From NCBI GenBank assembly GCA_034440635.1, contig JAOTON010000971.1, positions 930,001 to 994,000 of the forward strand: a stretch of DNA of 64,000 bases, in the 5' to 3' direction. This stretch comes from Lepas anatifera (Eukaryota > Arthropoda > Thecostraca > Lepadidae). Both the position numbers and the translations under genes were made by a program. The notes beneath the pieces are model-generated. The model searched no databases and was not told the DNA's origin. It saw only the letters and a list, made by a program, of their open reading frames with translations. How positions within the stretch are numbered: position 1 is the stretch's first letter; each line of letters begins with the position of its first letter. This document shows positions 1 to 11,260 of the stretch, piece by piece.

Positions 1-160
1 ACTTCTGCAGACACTTCTGGTAGCTGGCGTCGGACTCGATGAAGATCATGCAGAAGCCTTTGCTCTGGCCGTTGATGCGATTCTCATAGAACTTGATGTC
101 CACCAGGTCCTTGACACCAATGTCCTTGCAGGCGTTCTCGATGTCAGTATCCGTCGTCCA
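1..160 (-). CDS. CPSF6: CPSF6/7-like gene, coding exon 3 (runs off window edge)
   Basis: This exon encodes most of the single RRM of a cleavage factor Im large subunit (CFIm68/59). In animals that protein pairs with CPSF5/NUDT21 in the nucleus and helps choose poly(A) sites. Seen: a TCTCTTACAG acceptor, then phase 0 reading starting WTTDTDIENACKDIG and continuing through the RNP1-like stretch ENRINGQSKGFCMIFIES. Human CPSF6 has WWTTDEDL and ENRANGQSKGFA at the same places. The reading frame stays open to base 1, so the rest of the protein (proline-rich centre and RS-like C-terminus in the family) lies outside the window. RNP1 reads GFCMIFI where vertebrates have GFALVGV. CPSF6 and CPSF7 cannot be told apart from this fragment; many invertebrates have a single gene. 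Confidence 0.9.
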
Positions 161-764
161 CTGTAAGAGACACATAATGTTTCAAATATTTTCGGCCTCC
201 CCTTGACACATAGATCATTCAAAGTTCATGAGCCACCACTAAAACACAAAATGGCCATCTCAGGACACCATTCAAGTTAAGTCTCAGCCACGCAGCACAG
301 CGTCTCAGACTCGGCTTGTATTTGGCGAAACTTTTCTTCGAAATTTGCGACTTGATATTGTAGCTCAGAAATAGCTCTATCCGAAGGAATTCTTTATGAT
401 GAATCCATTTTTTATTGTTCCAGAAGTAGGAAAATACTCTCAGCTTTCGTACTGGTGGGGGTCCTAAAGTACCCCTTGTAATATCTAAAAAACAAACAAA
501 CAAACAAAGGAGGTTGAATGAATTTCCGCCTAGCGTTTTGTGCGGGCTATAACAATTTACATAATAGCCAAATTAAATTCACCTGTGGCAATATCTTCGA
601 GGTCAAACACGGTCATAAAGGTCAAATCTGGGCAATGCTTTGGACCTGTCTCGAAATGCCAGGATTATGCGGAAAAACTCACGAATTAACTAAAAATGGG
701 CCGGGATCATGGAAGGCAACCCCATGAAATGATGCTACATAAATGTTACGGTCAAAAATATTCA

Positions 765-777
765 AGGTCATTGACCT
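765..777. promoter_or_regulatory. Perfect IR1 nuclear-receptor site (AGGTCA-T-TGACCT)
   Basis: Seen directly: AGGTCATTGACCT, an exact inverted repeat of the AGGTCA half-site with one spacer base. This is the published ideal palindrome for the ecdysone receptor EcR/USP heterodimer in arthropods and fits other RXR partners. It lies in CPSF6-like intron 2. Whether it is bound is unknown. Confidence 0.5.
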
Positions 778-972
778 ATGCCGTCGAAATACGACGTACT
801 CCCTATATTTCGCCCTATAATTGAGAATTTAGCACCCGTTGAGCTAGAAATGAAGAGTTTACGCTGCTTCATGATCTTATAACTTAAAATCTGACCTTGA
901 AATTAACATCAGGTAACCTTGACTGTGACGTCATATGTCACACTGAGTGACGCCATTTTCCCGCAGGCTCTC

Positions 973-985
973 AGGTCAGTGACCT
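973..985. promoter_or_regulatory. Second perfect IR1 nuclear-receptor site (AGGTCA-G-TGACCT)
   Basis: Seen directly: AGGTCAGTGACCT, again an exact IR1, 208 bp from the first. Single half-sites lie around both. The pair may come from one insertion of a half-site-rich repeat, since similar sequence occurs at several places in the window. Confidence 0.5.
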
Positions 986-2003
986 TTGTGACTGTCCTTC
1001 TACTAAGCGTGTTAACGAAGGGCAAACAATCCCCTCCCTCTCCCCTCTACAGACCTGGCTGTGTGTGTGGCATAAATGTGCATTTATACCACAGAATCAT
1101 AATATTCAGAACAAATAATTGAATGGAAATCACAACGATGTTCGGGAAAAGACAACAGTTGCACATTGAGCCACCGGAAGTGCAGGATTGGTGCTCGAAG
1201 ATAATGACGCATCGTGTTAAAACGTTAATGGTGAAAATGAAACCTTCTCAGGACTAACGAAAAACATAACGCCCTTCTATATCAAAATAGAAAGAGGGTC
1301 ATGTTTGTATCTTTCAAATTTCGGTCCATAATATTTTTTTCTAAAAAAAACTTATTTTTACGCCTACCCACTAACACTTTTGCTATAACGCCTAAAAATC
1401 ATAAATTCCATGTCTGTGGATATCATTAGCTTCCTCACAAAATCAGCTTTCGGTAGGTGCGCCATTGGTAATGATTTTGTGCGTGGATGTTTGTGTAGGA
1501 TCGCATTTCCACGAGTCCTTCTTAGATCTTCAACATTTTTCCTTTTTTAATTTGCATCGAAATTGCTAAACGTTTTTAAACATTTTGGCAACATGAAAAA
1601 CATTACTCCGGGAATCCACAAACTATTTTGGAAGCCAAGATAAAGAGTTTGGCCTTGGGTGCTGAACTTTGCTTTCATCTCAATTCACTTGGGAGCTGGG
1701 CGTCCGAAAAGTACGAGATACACAACCATTGGCGTCGAAAAATGACATTTCTATCCTCTTTTCATCTATATGTTTTCATGTTTATAAACTTTTGTCTACT
1801 CAAAACCAGTTTAACTATGAAAAACAGAATCATCAAGGAAATTGTAATGCAATAAACACCTAAATGTTTAAGCTCAATTTTAAACACGGAGTTCCGCCAA
1901 ATGCAAGCAGATTTAGAGCCGATATCATATTTAGTTCTGTAAATATCACCTCTTACTTTCTTTATTAGTCAATCATTCAGCCACCACGAGTGAGAGTACG
2001 TGC

Positions 2004-2189
2004 CCAGGTGAGGTTTCCCACGTAGAGCTGGAAGCGGCGGCCAGATCTGCCGCTGCCGGCTTTGCTGCCCGCCTTGGTACGCGTGGCGCCGTTGGCAGTC
2101 GCCGCGCCGCCCGAGGACTTCTCAGAGGCGCTGACATCTTCTGGCTCGTCAGTCAACACGTCGTCATACAAATCCGAATCACCCAGCTC
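2004..2189 (-). CDS. CPSF6: CPSF6/7-like gene, coding exon 2
   Basis: Sixty-two codons in phase 0 at both ends. The acceptor is GTCTTCGTCAG, followed by ELGDSDLYDDVLTDEPEDVS, a small Ser/Gly/Ala/Lys-rich linker, and then RRFQLYVGNLTW, the RNP2 strand of the RRM. The LYDDV motif matches the IDLYDDV motif of animal CPSF6/7. The protein continues directly into WTTD of exon 3, giving the family's NLTWWTTD. For this join the exon must end at TGG (2004), and the next bases are GCACGT, so the intron would use a GC donor instead of GT. No GT donor nearby keeps both the frame and the RRM strand. Confidence 0.88.
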
Positions 2190-2392
2190 CTGACGAAGAC
2201 GCACGCGCTGGTCAGAGCACCGCTCGTCACCCATCGCTCACACGGCACTGCCTGACCGTATGCTGTCCCAGTAAGGAAATGCTAAATAGCGAGCATAATA
2301 CATAGTAATTAGATACATCGGCTAACAACGCGTTCAACGGCTTCAAAAGAGCAGTTTTCAGTTTTTGTAACGCTACTGAATTATACGCCAGA

Positions 2393-2562
2393 CAGTGGCG
2401 AATAGAAGGGGGCTAGGGGGCTCAAGCCTTCGAGTAAGAGCACGCACTGGTCATGTGCCTCCCCCGAAATGTAAGAGTGCCTATAGTTAATGTACAGCTG
2501 GAAGCCGTTCCGAGGCGATGGCGGGAGAGGCTCCCCCCAATGAAGTCCTGGATCCGCCATTG
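2393..2562. mobile_element. hAT-like MITE, 170 bp
   Basis: The ends are CAGTGGCGAATAG and CTGGATCCGCCATTG, an imperfect terminal inverted repeat. The flanks are ACGCCAGA (2385-2392) and ACGCCAGG (2563-2570), an 8-bp target duplication with one mismatch. Duplications of 8 bp with CAG..CTG ends point to the hAT superfamily. It sits in CPSF6-like intron 1, about 200 bp upstream of the exon 2 acceptor, and has the same terminus type as the element at 63566. Confidence 0.75.
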
Positions 2563-5500
2563 ACGCCAGGATAAATTGATGATATCCTCTAAAGAAAGGG
2601 CGGCGCAAGGGAAGGTATATGCACCCTTGGATGAGGAATTTATGTATTCTTTACCTTCTGCTGCATGTGCCGCGGGCTGATTTTCCTCGGACCAATCGGT
2701 CCAAAACAAGCACATATCCAAACCCGGGCGGATACACTTAATGCCATCCTTCGACAGAATTGCCAACGTCTCCGACAGCGTCATCATACGAATGGTACCG
2801 TTATGTATAGATCATTATGAGGCATCGAAATTAGCATCTAGCGGAGGACACTTACAATCTTACCAAATTGGCACTTACACACACGAGGTAAGCACGGAAA
2901 CAAATTTCTGGCGTTTTCAAAATCGCTCTGCCTTAATCAGTTGGACCAGACATGCCCGTACGATATCACACCACAAGAACAGCATCGGTACCGCCACAGT
3001 GTCGCACTAACACGGAGCACTATCAAGCTGAACTGGACAGATCTGCTTTGGGCGATGACTCTTTAAGATCACAAAGGACACTGAAACACCACACAGATTG
3101 CCACACAGAATGATGACATCAGTTATTGTCACAGTATTTACCTCTTAATCTTTTTAAGTTTCATACAACGAAATTTCACCTCTTGATGGGAGCAACAGCC
3201 AATACGGAACCCCATGAAAAAGGGAAGCATTGCTGCACATACTATACAACCCCAATAAACGAAAACAAAACCAACTCCGATGCGACTGTTTTGGTCTGTA
3301 GCTGTTAAGAAGTACCATTCCGCTTCACACGCTACGTACTCGCAGACACGTATTCTGCGTTCGAAAAAAAACACATAAATATCAATATCATTTCATGAAA
3401 CGCCAGATGATTCTCACAGACTTTTACCCAAAAATCACTCCGTACAATTACATTGGCAGGATAGCCTAGATTGTATCGGCATTAACACCGCACAGCACAT
3501 TAACAATCTAAAAGTATGATAGCTGTGTACTAAAAACGAATCACGATTGAAATATCAAATTCAGCTCTAATAGGAAACAAATGCTTAGCACACCCAGGCC
3601 AAACTGACAATCTCCTCGAATTACAGGTGTTTTTGCAGTGTAACCGGAAAAAAACCAGAACATGACAGACTCCCACACGTTCATCCCGAACGTTCGGCAC
3701 CGTGATATAAGACAGTGTGTCTTACGGAATAGGGATGCTACAAAACATTTTGGCAACACATCAACTATTCCGACAGATCACGATGGGACTGTATTTAGAT
3801 ATGACTCGGCGACCAGGAGAGTCCACAGGCGGCGCCAATGTGGGATCGATATACCCATAGGATATATTTTTGGAACAAAATACTTATGTTCCCACTTATA
3901 ACAGGATGACGAAAAGTGCCCCATGTAGAAGGATTAGGAAATGTAAGAAAACAAGCAATGGGGACTGCATACATAGACCCCAATTCCGGCCAAGATTACG
4001 TGGCCAAAAATGTAGCTTAGTGAAATAGCACAATGAAAAATGTATCACGTTCAGAAAATTCAACCCGCACTTGACATGTATCGAACGCTTCCTGTTATGG
4101 ATCGAGTATGATACATACAAATGTACATGACCATAAAACAACTTAGAGGATGAGGGGGATACGGTACCTGTAGGAGTTCCACTAAGCAGTAGGTATGCAC
4201 ACATACAGCGAAAAAAACCAACCCGGGATAAGTTCAAGATTCTGAGCCCGTAAAAAAAGAGCAAAACGTGTGATTTACTCGAATACTCAAGACTCTCGAG
4301 TCCGCCACTTTAATAACCAACGTAGTCAAGGGTAAATAAAAACGTTTTAATTGAATGTTGATATGTTTACTTTTTTGCTCTTTAACGGAAAAGCATGAAC
4401 AACAAGCAGTAAAAATAGAGCAGATTACGGAGTGTCGGAACTATGTTCAAGTTGGGGGGGGGAATTTTGTTTTTTCCAGTCAACGCCATAGGGTTATTGT
4501 TAAGAATCATGAGTTGGGGGCGCCCCCGCCCCGCCCGTCGGCAGATTACAACGCATATCAAAACACAAGCCCACTCACACGCATACACGCACGTACTCAC
4601 AGATACACCAAACAAATCGATCACAAACTGAGGAGAATCACCACAGAGAATTCACACGACGCGATTCAATGGCAGCGCTGCATTTAATTGGGCCCTAAAT
4701 TACGCGAATCCCAGTGCAGCTCCCAGACACATTCAAGGCGGCCACCCTATCGTACTCAAAGGCACATGGCATTTGTTGAGCCGTCGTTAACTGACAATGC
4801 AAGTTTGGACATACGAGTAAGTTTCCAGTAGCACTTGTCCATAGCCTTTACGTGTCAATCCGAAGTTAAAAGGGTAGGTATATCTGAACAAAACAGCGTG
4901 GGAATTCTAAACATTTTGAAGGTGAAAAAATATCTGAAATTTGTGTTGAATATTAGTACCAAAGTGCTCTCAATCAGTGCAAACTCCAAGCAACCAAAAT
5001 TGTGAGCACAATTGAGAGTTCTGTGGACAAAATATATTTCAGCATTTTGATAAAGGAGGATTGGAGAAGAATTGGAAACCTGTGGGACAAGGCAAGGATA
5101 ATATAGGAATATTTCTATCGCACCCAAATAAGTATTAGAAACATTTACAGAAACCAGGAGTCGGAACAAGCACCAATTGAATGAGATTCCATTCTCCTAT
5201 TTGTAAGCATAAAGCACATGAGCTCGACATTTCAATCACTCATCTTTAACACAAGATGTAGAAAAACACAGCACGACATATAATCTGGCTTAAGAGCATG
5301 AAAGCCCGATCACGTTGCGGAATGAAGTAAGGTTCAGAGGAGACGCAGGAAAAAAGGACAAAAAGTTGAATATATCGTATTTGCAATGTAAAAGACAATG
5401 ACAACGAATTTCTCTGGGAAAAACAAAAACGAAACGGTCCAGCATGCCAGCTTTCTGCCCCGAACAGATTTTTAACGCACGGGGCTTGCTTCTCAAAAAG

Positions 5501-5689
5501 TGATCAGGAAGAAAAGCTAAAAAACAAAACTTGCTTCTTGGCGCAAAATCTGGTTAGGATTTGGGTATCTTTTTATCACACCAAACCTTTATTCCATTCC
5601 GAAAGGATCACACTCCTGCACAATCACACTTTTCAAAGGTTTTCAAACTATGCATGTATAGTAAGAAAGGCTCAGCATGATTACTTTAC
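2563..5689 (-). other. CPSF6-like intron 1, upstream bulk
   Basis: Most of the 3.5 kb first intron. No gene is seen. At 4441-4560 is a G-run-bearing fragment with the phrase TCAACGCCATAGG that recurs at about 51460 inside a nested MITE, so it is probably a damaged copy of that repeat. Everything else is unremarkable AT-rich sequence. Confidence 0.5.
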
Positions 5690-5743
5690 CTTGACATCGA
5701 AGTCGTCAACGTCTTCATACAAGTCTAGATCGACCTCAGCCAT
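5690..5743 (-). CDS. CPSF6: CPSF6/7-like gene, first coding exon
   Basis: Eighteen codons starting from ATG (5743-5741) in a good initiation context (GCGACCATGG). They read MAEVDLDLYEDVDDFDVK and end AAG before a GTAAAG donor. Exon 1 ends in phase 0 and exon 2 begins in phase 0. The acidic DLDLYEDV start resembles the N-terminus of animal CPSF6 (a short acidic, aromatic motif before the RRM) and is closer to insect forms than vertebrate ones as I recall them. The GC-rich segment just upstream on the minus strand (about 5744-5900) is the likely 5' UTR and promoter area. I see no clear TATA box there. The exon is too short to find by ORF length alone. Confidence 0.82.
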
Positions 5744-7526
5744 GGTCGCGCCACGGGGCTCACCACGCAGCACGGGGCACGCGCGAACAGTTTAGCCACA
5801 GGCTGCACGAGTGTTGCGACGCAGCGCGATGCCACGACCGATGGGATGGAGCTCACTTGCTGCTGGCACACGGCGGTATTTTGTCTCGAGAACAAAGTAC
5901 ATAGATGAAGCCATAATAGCAAGGTTCACACCATGCTCAAATATCATATAAACCAACAGATATGTAAGTCATGCAATTTTCAAACAGGGAACACTGCATA
6001 CATGCATCGATACTTTCATCGCAAGATACATAAGTAAACACATCACATAGGCGAATTCAGGTGTGGTGGGGAGGTGGGTGCCCCCCCCACGTTCCATCCA
6101 GCATGTTGCTTCCCTCCCAGGGACAAGTACTGGAGCCGGGGTGATGCAGTTTGGTGCCCCCTACCTTAGGGCCATCTGGACAATGCCTCAAAATAAGTTT
6201 TCCACTAAGATGTGGGGTGAACCTTATACCTAATTGTTCAGTGGCTAGACCCAGACTCCAGTTTAGGAAAGGCTAATTTGTCCAAGATCCTGGCAAACAC
6301 AGAGGAGAAAGTAAAAAGTTACACATTTTCTAAAAGTGGAAAGCTATTGCTTGGAGGGGTAGGGTGTGACACATGAAAACTCCAGACACAAAACAAATTT
6401 TGTCTCCTACTTGCACAAGTTTACATTTCTTGCTCATTTGAAGCAGAACACTGTCTGATCCTATTTACATTTTCCACATCTTTGTTCCCATTAAACTTAA
6501 ACACAGATCATGCGGACTGGAGGCAGACCATAAAATATCATAGGTGACTCAAGAAAAAGGGAGGGGTAGTTAGAATCCTGTCCAAAAATGGGGCACATAT
6601 GCTATTGATGGGTCAAGCAAATGCTCCAATTGGACATGATTACTTTCTCAATACAAATTCATTCTATATTTTTTAATAAGACCCCCAACAGAATAATTAC
6701 CAGCTGGATTCACTTCATATAGTACTGAGGTTTCTACAGGATTATGTGTCTGTTAGAATCTCTCTCCCATGCCCCACATGATGAACAAGCTGCCCAAACC
6801 CAACCCAGATCAATTTCAGAAACCCTAGTTGATATCAATATTTAACTTGGCCCAGGTCCCACCACTTGCAGAGAAACAGAGCAGATGTTGAGTTCATCAC
6901 CTCCAGTGTAAGGCCACCCCAACAAACCACAGCTGCCAGCCATTACACCAATTGAGGAAAATCCAGTAGAATTATGAATCATTACGACTCTAAAAATGAG
7001 TTCTAAGAGAAAATTACGAAACCAGGGTTTTTTTACCAGTTGTCCACATGAGTGATACTAGTGCCTAGAATTTTTATAAATCCATCAACATGTCAAAATT
7101 TCCCTCAGGCATATTTCAGATATGCCAGATGATCACATTGGGGGAATATCTTAGGAAAAAAACACACCCAAAATGTACTGAATTGCGCCAAATTGCCATG
7201 AGAGGGGTCAGATGACCTTTTCCAGCCTTTGAGGGTATGAACCCTTGATTGCTACCAGATTTGCTATTGTGGAGGCTAGGTTTTGTGGTGGACTTTGTAA
7301 ATGACTAAAATTGATTATCCCAGATACATGAGTAGCCAGTTCTGCAAATGAACCTTATTATCCAGCAAGGCTGTACCATCAAAAGCCAGCTACACAAGCT
7401 CAAAAGGTACAAATGATGTCAAACACATTCTCTCCCTCCTTACTTAAGACTGGCTGGTGCATTGCAGGTCTGTCGCATGCTCATTCCCCTTGTTTATGTT
7501 TAACCCAGTTTGGGAAGTCTACTACT
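5744..7526. other. Intergenic stretch without recognisable gene
   Basis: It begins with the GC-rich leader of the CPSF6-like gene (to about 5900) and continues as AT-rich sequence with many short stops in all frames. I see no exon signature, TIR or tandem array before the LINE tail at 7527. Confidence 0.5.
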
Positions 7527-10500
7527 TGAACTTGAACTTGAAGGATACGGACTTAATGAGGCTCTAGGCCTGTAGGTGTCCGGTCTTAGTGAGCTCGTGT
7601 AAGTGTGGTTTCACTACCTAATCCGTGTCAGGTATGGTATACCAATAGTCCTCCCAGTGTTTGTAAGCCTGGTCTTGAATGTGTTGACAGTAGGTGCAGT
7701 GACAACATGACTGGGGAGACCATTCCAGTCGTTAACAACCCTAATGCCGAATGCATTGCGACGGATACGAGACTCGGCACGAGGTTTAACCAGTTTGTAT
7801 TCGTGTCCCTCGTCCGGAGTTAGCGTCTCGCTGGAAGAAGCGTTCAGGGTCGAGATCGATGTCGCCATGAAATATCTGGAATACGCGGATCATGTCCCCG
7901 TCGCCTTCTGTAGTATAGAGAGGGAAGTCGAAGATCTTGCAGCCCTCACTGTACGGCTTATGTCGTATTTCAGGGATCATTCGGGTGGCACGCCGTTGCA
8001 CCTCTCGACCTTTTCTGGTCTTCTCGGTTGAAGGGCCCCCAGAGCAAGTTCCATATTCAAGATGTGGTCTCACAAGAGTTTTGAAGAGAATCGGAAGCGA
8101 CACCAGGTTGATTGCACGAAATGATCTACGAATCAATGCTAGGATTTGGGAACTCTTTGCCACCGCAGATGCCGCCTGAGCTCGAAACTTCATGTCTGCG
8201 TCGATAATGACTCCTGGTCTTTTCCTGGGCAGAATGGGCGAGCAGACTATCTCTCATTGTGTATGTGTGCTGCTCATTGGTTGTTCCGAGATGGAGTACG
8301 TGCACTTTCCTTGTTAAAGACAACTGCCAGGTGTCGACCATGCAACAGCACGATCCAGGTCTGCCTGAAGAATCAGTGAAGAACTGGTCGAGCTAAGTGG
8401 AGCGTACACCTTTGTATCGTCCGCGAACACCTTTGGAGTCGTATGGACACATCAGGCAGATCGTTCACATACACCACAAACAGTAGGGCCCCAGCACGGA
8501 TCCCTGAGGTACACCGCTCACCACAGGAACCCAATTTGATTCACATCCATCCACCACTACTCGCTGCTCTCTATCTCTAGAGTCCCTTATCCAGGCGTAT
8601 TTTCCTGAGATGCCATAACCTTGCAGTTTGCAGAGCAGTCTTTCATGAGGCACAGAGTCAAGGCTTTCTGAAAATCTAAATATACTGCATCAACTGGCTG
8701 CCCTGCCTCGATACTCCTACTCCAATCGTCAACAGCCTCTAAAGTTGGGAGTCGCATGAGCGGGGCGAAAGCCATGTTGAGCAGCGAAAGCAGGTGATTC
8801 CGAACAGATGCTGCATCACCTGGTCACGGATGAGACCCTCCAGTACTCTACAGGGGATGCAAGTTATGCTAATGGGCCGGTAATTGCTAGCGCTCTGGCG
8901 GTCACCTTTCTTAAAATCGGCACCACCGACCCTCTTTTCCAAGTGTGCGGAAGCAGTCCTTCATCAGGGTTCTCCTATACGAGTTGACAGTGGTGCAGCA
9001 AGGACATCAGCAGCCTCGTACAGGACTCGAGGATGTAGTTGTCAGGACCTTGGTTGCTGGTGGTTTTGAGACAACGGAGTTTCTGGTGAATGTGTTCGGG
9101 AGTGATGACAAAGTCCACCAGATGTTCGCCTACACAGCGATTTGCGAAATCTGGAACAGCTGCATGTCCTCTCTGGTAAAAACAGAAGCAAAAACTTGTT
9201 TAACAATGTTGCTTTCACGGGAGCACTGCACTGAACGACTCCGTTTTCGTCCTTCAATCGCTGACTCGGGACCTAGCCTTCACTCGAGTTGACATGTCTC
9301 CAAAATGGTTTGATTGACTGCTTAATACTGCCTATTATCTTATTTTCGTGCTCTGCAGCGTCTCCTCGTTAGGGCACGAAGTCGATTGCTAAGCATGGCA
9401 TAACGAGCGTGGTTCAGCATGCGCTGCATCTCATCCTGTGTGTGTCGGTATATATTCCAGGCAGATTGTTTCTTTTCCTCAGCTTGAGAACCTACGTGTT
9501 ACATAAATGTTTTTCTGTTGCCTTCCGCTGTACGATTGGGGATGCACGTGAAAGCGGCAGTCTCTATAGCATGAGTAAAGTAGGAGAAGGCTTCATCGAT
9601 AGGCAAGGTTTGAATACTGTGCCAGTAGTGGCGATAACATAAGCCTGAGACTCTCAAATCAGCTCGCAGGAAATTTGGTTTACTTGATTTGACCACTGGC
9701 AATGGAGTGTAGCACCATAGACTGAGCGCAGCATCAATGGTGCTTTGCCAAGCCCTGGCAAGTAATCCATATTTGTGACTGAATGTGGTTCATTGCTGAT
9801 CACGAGATCTAGTAGATTCGAGATTCACCAACCCTGTATCTAGTGGGGTGCTGGACATGTTGAAGAGAAAGCTGTCTTGCAAAGTTGAATGAAGTTATGG
9901 AGATATGGAGTGTGGGGCGTTGACATACACAAATTCCAATCAATTTGGGGCAGGTTAAAGTCCCCGGCGATCAAGAGGTGAGTATGGTTACCTGAGCACA
10001 CAGATCTAAACAGGCCACAGAGAGAGTCAAGGGATTGTGGTGCAGACACCGATGGACTCCGATAGACACAACCAATCATAACACTGTCACCATTCTTTAA
10101 CCTCAGTGTCACCCAGACATGTTCGACATGGGGAAAACCCTCCACTTTGAATTCGGAACTAGCCAAATGCTCTCTGACAAAATGCACACTCCCGTGTACC
10201 TGAGGCACCTAAGCGAGACTGTGAGGGATCAAAATTAATGAAGGATACGTATCCTGAAACTGATATAAGAGCGGCGAAATAGGAAGGTTTGCTTGGGAAT
10301 GATCTCAGTGAGAAGAATTATATCTGGCTCGCTACCAGCATAGCTACACCAACTCATCACGTTTATTCAGAAACTGATCTGTGTTGGTGTACATGATGTT
10401 TAACTTGTGATCACCTGTTGGGTGTAGTCAATTTGAATGTTGGTGAGGATGACTGGGCACGGATACCTCAGCAGAGGAAGGTGAATTTCTGAGGCAGAAG

Positions 10501-11260
10501 CGCCTCCATCGCCACAGGTTGGGTACCTCCATGGGCAGTGGGTGTGTGCCTCTGAAGCTGGCGGATTTTGTCGTTCTACTGGCTGCTGCTGTTGGGCGAA
10601 TTTTGAACAGCTGATCCAGCACGATCCTCTCAGTACCGGTTGAGCCTGGACACCACAACTGGAATTGTCTACGGGCAGCTCTGAGCTGTTTTGGGGTGGA
10701 GAATCACTGGACTCTGTTCCCTGCCCCGGATGTGTGTCCTTGGAGGCTGCACAGGTCCCGTTCCATTACTTTCCTAGCTACAATCTTCCCACGCACGATG
10801 GTCGGTCGTCTCTCCGCAGCCCTTCTACTAGTTAATTCTGCGCGCAACTTACACGCTCCTCCCTCTCCCTAAATGTGAGATCAGGGCTTAGGTAGATGTT
10901 TGACCACTTAGTGTTCTTTTTAAGCTGTGGAGCCAGCCTAAAGCTCATACTTGCATTGTTCGAGTCCAGAGTGACAATGAGGAGGCGAGGCTTGCTAACA
11001 GAGACCGCACCTGGGCGGAAGGACTTTGAAACACTGACATTCAGGCTGAGGTCTCGGCCATGTCCACAAAGGCAGCACAGTCTGCCTGGGATCTTGAACC
11101 GTGTGATTCACTAGACTGCTCTGGGAAGTTGTGAACAACAAGATTACCTTTCTTTTGTCACGGTCAGGAAGTCATCAAAACCCTGGACATTGTATTGTGT
11201 CCTTTTCAGATGCTATTGTCTCCCCTTGTTTCGATTGAGGATCCATTCATTTCCATGCTA
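7527..11260 (-). mobile_element. Decayed CR1-like non-LTR retrotransposon (LINE)
   Basis: Read on the minus strand from right to left. At 10780-11110 are remnants of an ORF1 C-terminus (phrases like KKNTKWSNIYL and RRAAERRPTIVRGKI). At 9840-10400 is an apurinic-type endonuclease with LLTEI, CVYRSP and GDFNLPQIDW. At 7610-8940 is the reverse transcriptase: YRPISIT near 8900, SGVPQGSVLGP near 8490, an intact FADD catalytic box near 8420-8430 (VFADDTKVY), and the C-terminal thumb with LVRPHLEYG and RRATRMIPEI. The 3' end is a short TTCAAG repeat tail at 7527-7545, as is typical for CR1-group elements. Several frameshifts and stops divide the ORF, so it is a dead copy. Clade assignment beyond CR1-like is inference. 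Confidence 0.88.

Larger units (their letters stand above)
161..2003 (-). other. CPSF6-like intron 2
   Basis: An 1843-bp intron bounded by GC (2003-2002) and AG (162-161) on the minus strand. No coding sequence is recognisable inside. The part from about 590 to 990 is rich in AGGTCA/TGACCT half-sites and resembles the half-site-rich repeats elsewhere in the window. The remainder is AT-rich and featureless to me. Confidence 0.7.

Noticed and set aside
2422..2608. Peptide GFQLYINYRHS resembling the CPSF6-like RFQLYVGNLTW, as a possible duplicate exon
   Set aside because: It lies wholly inside the 170-bp hAT-like MITE (2393-2562); the match is only four residues and the DNA does not align further.
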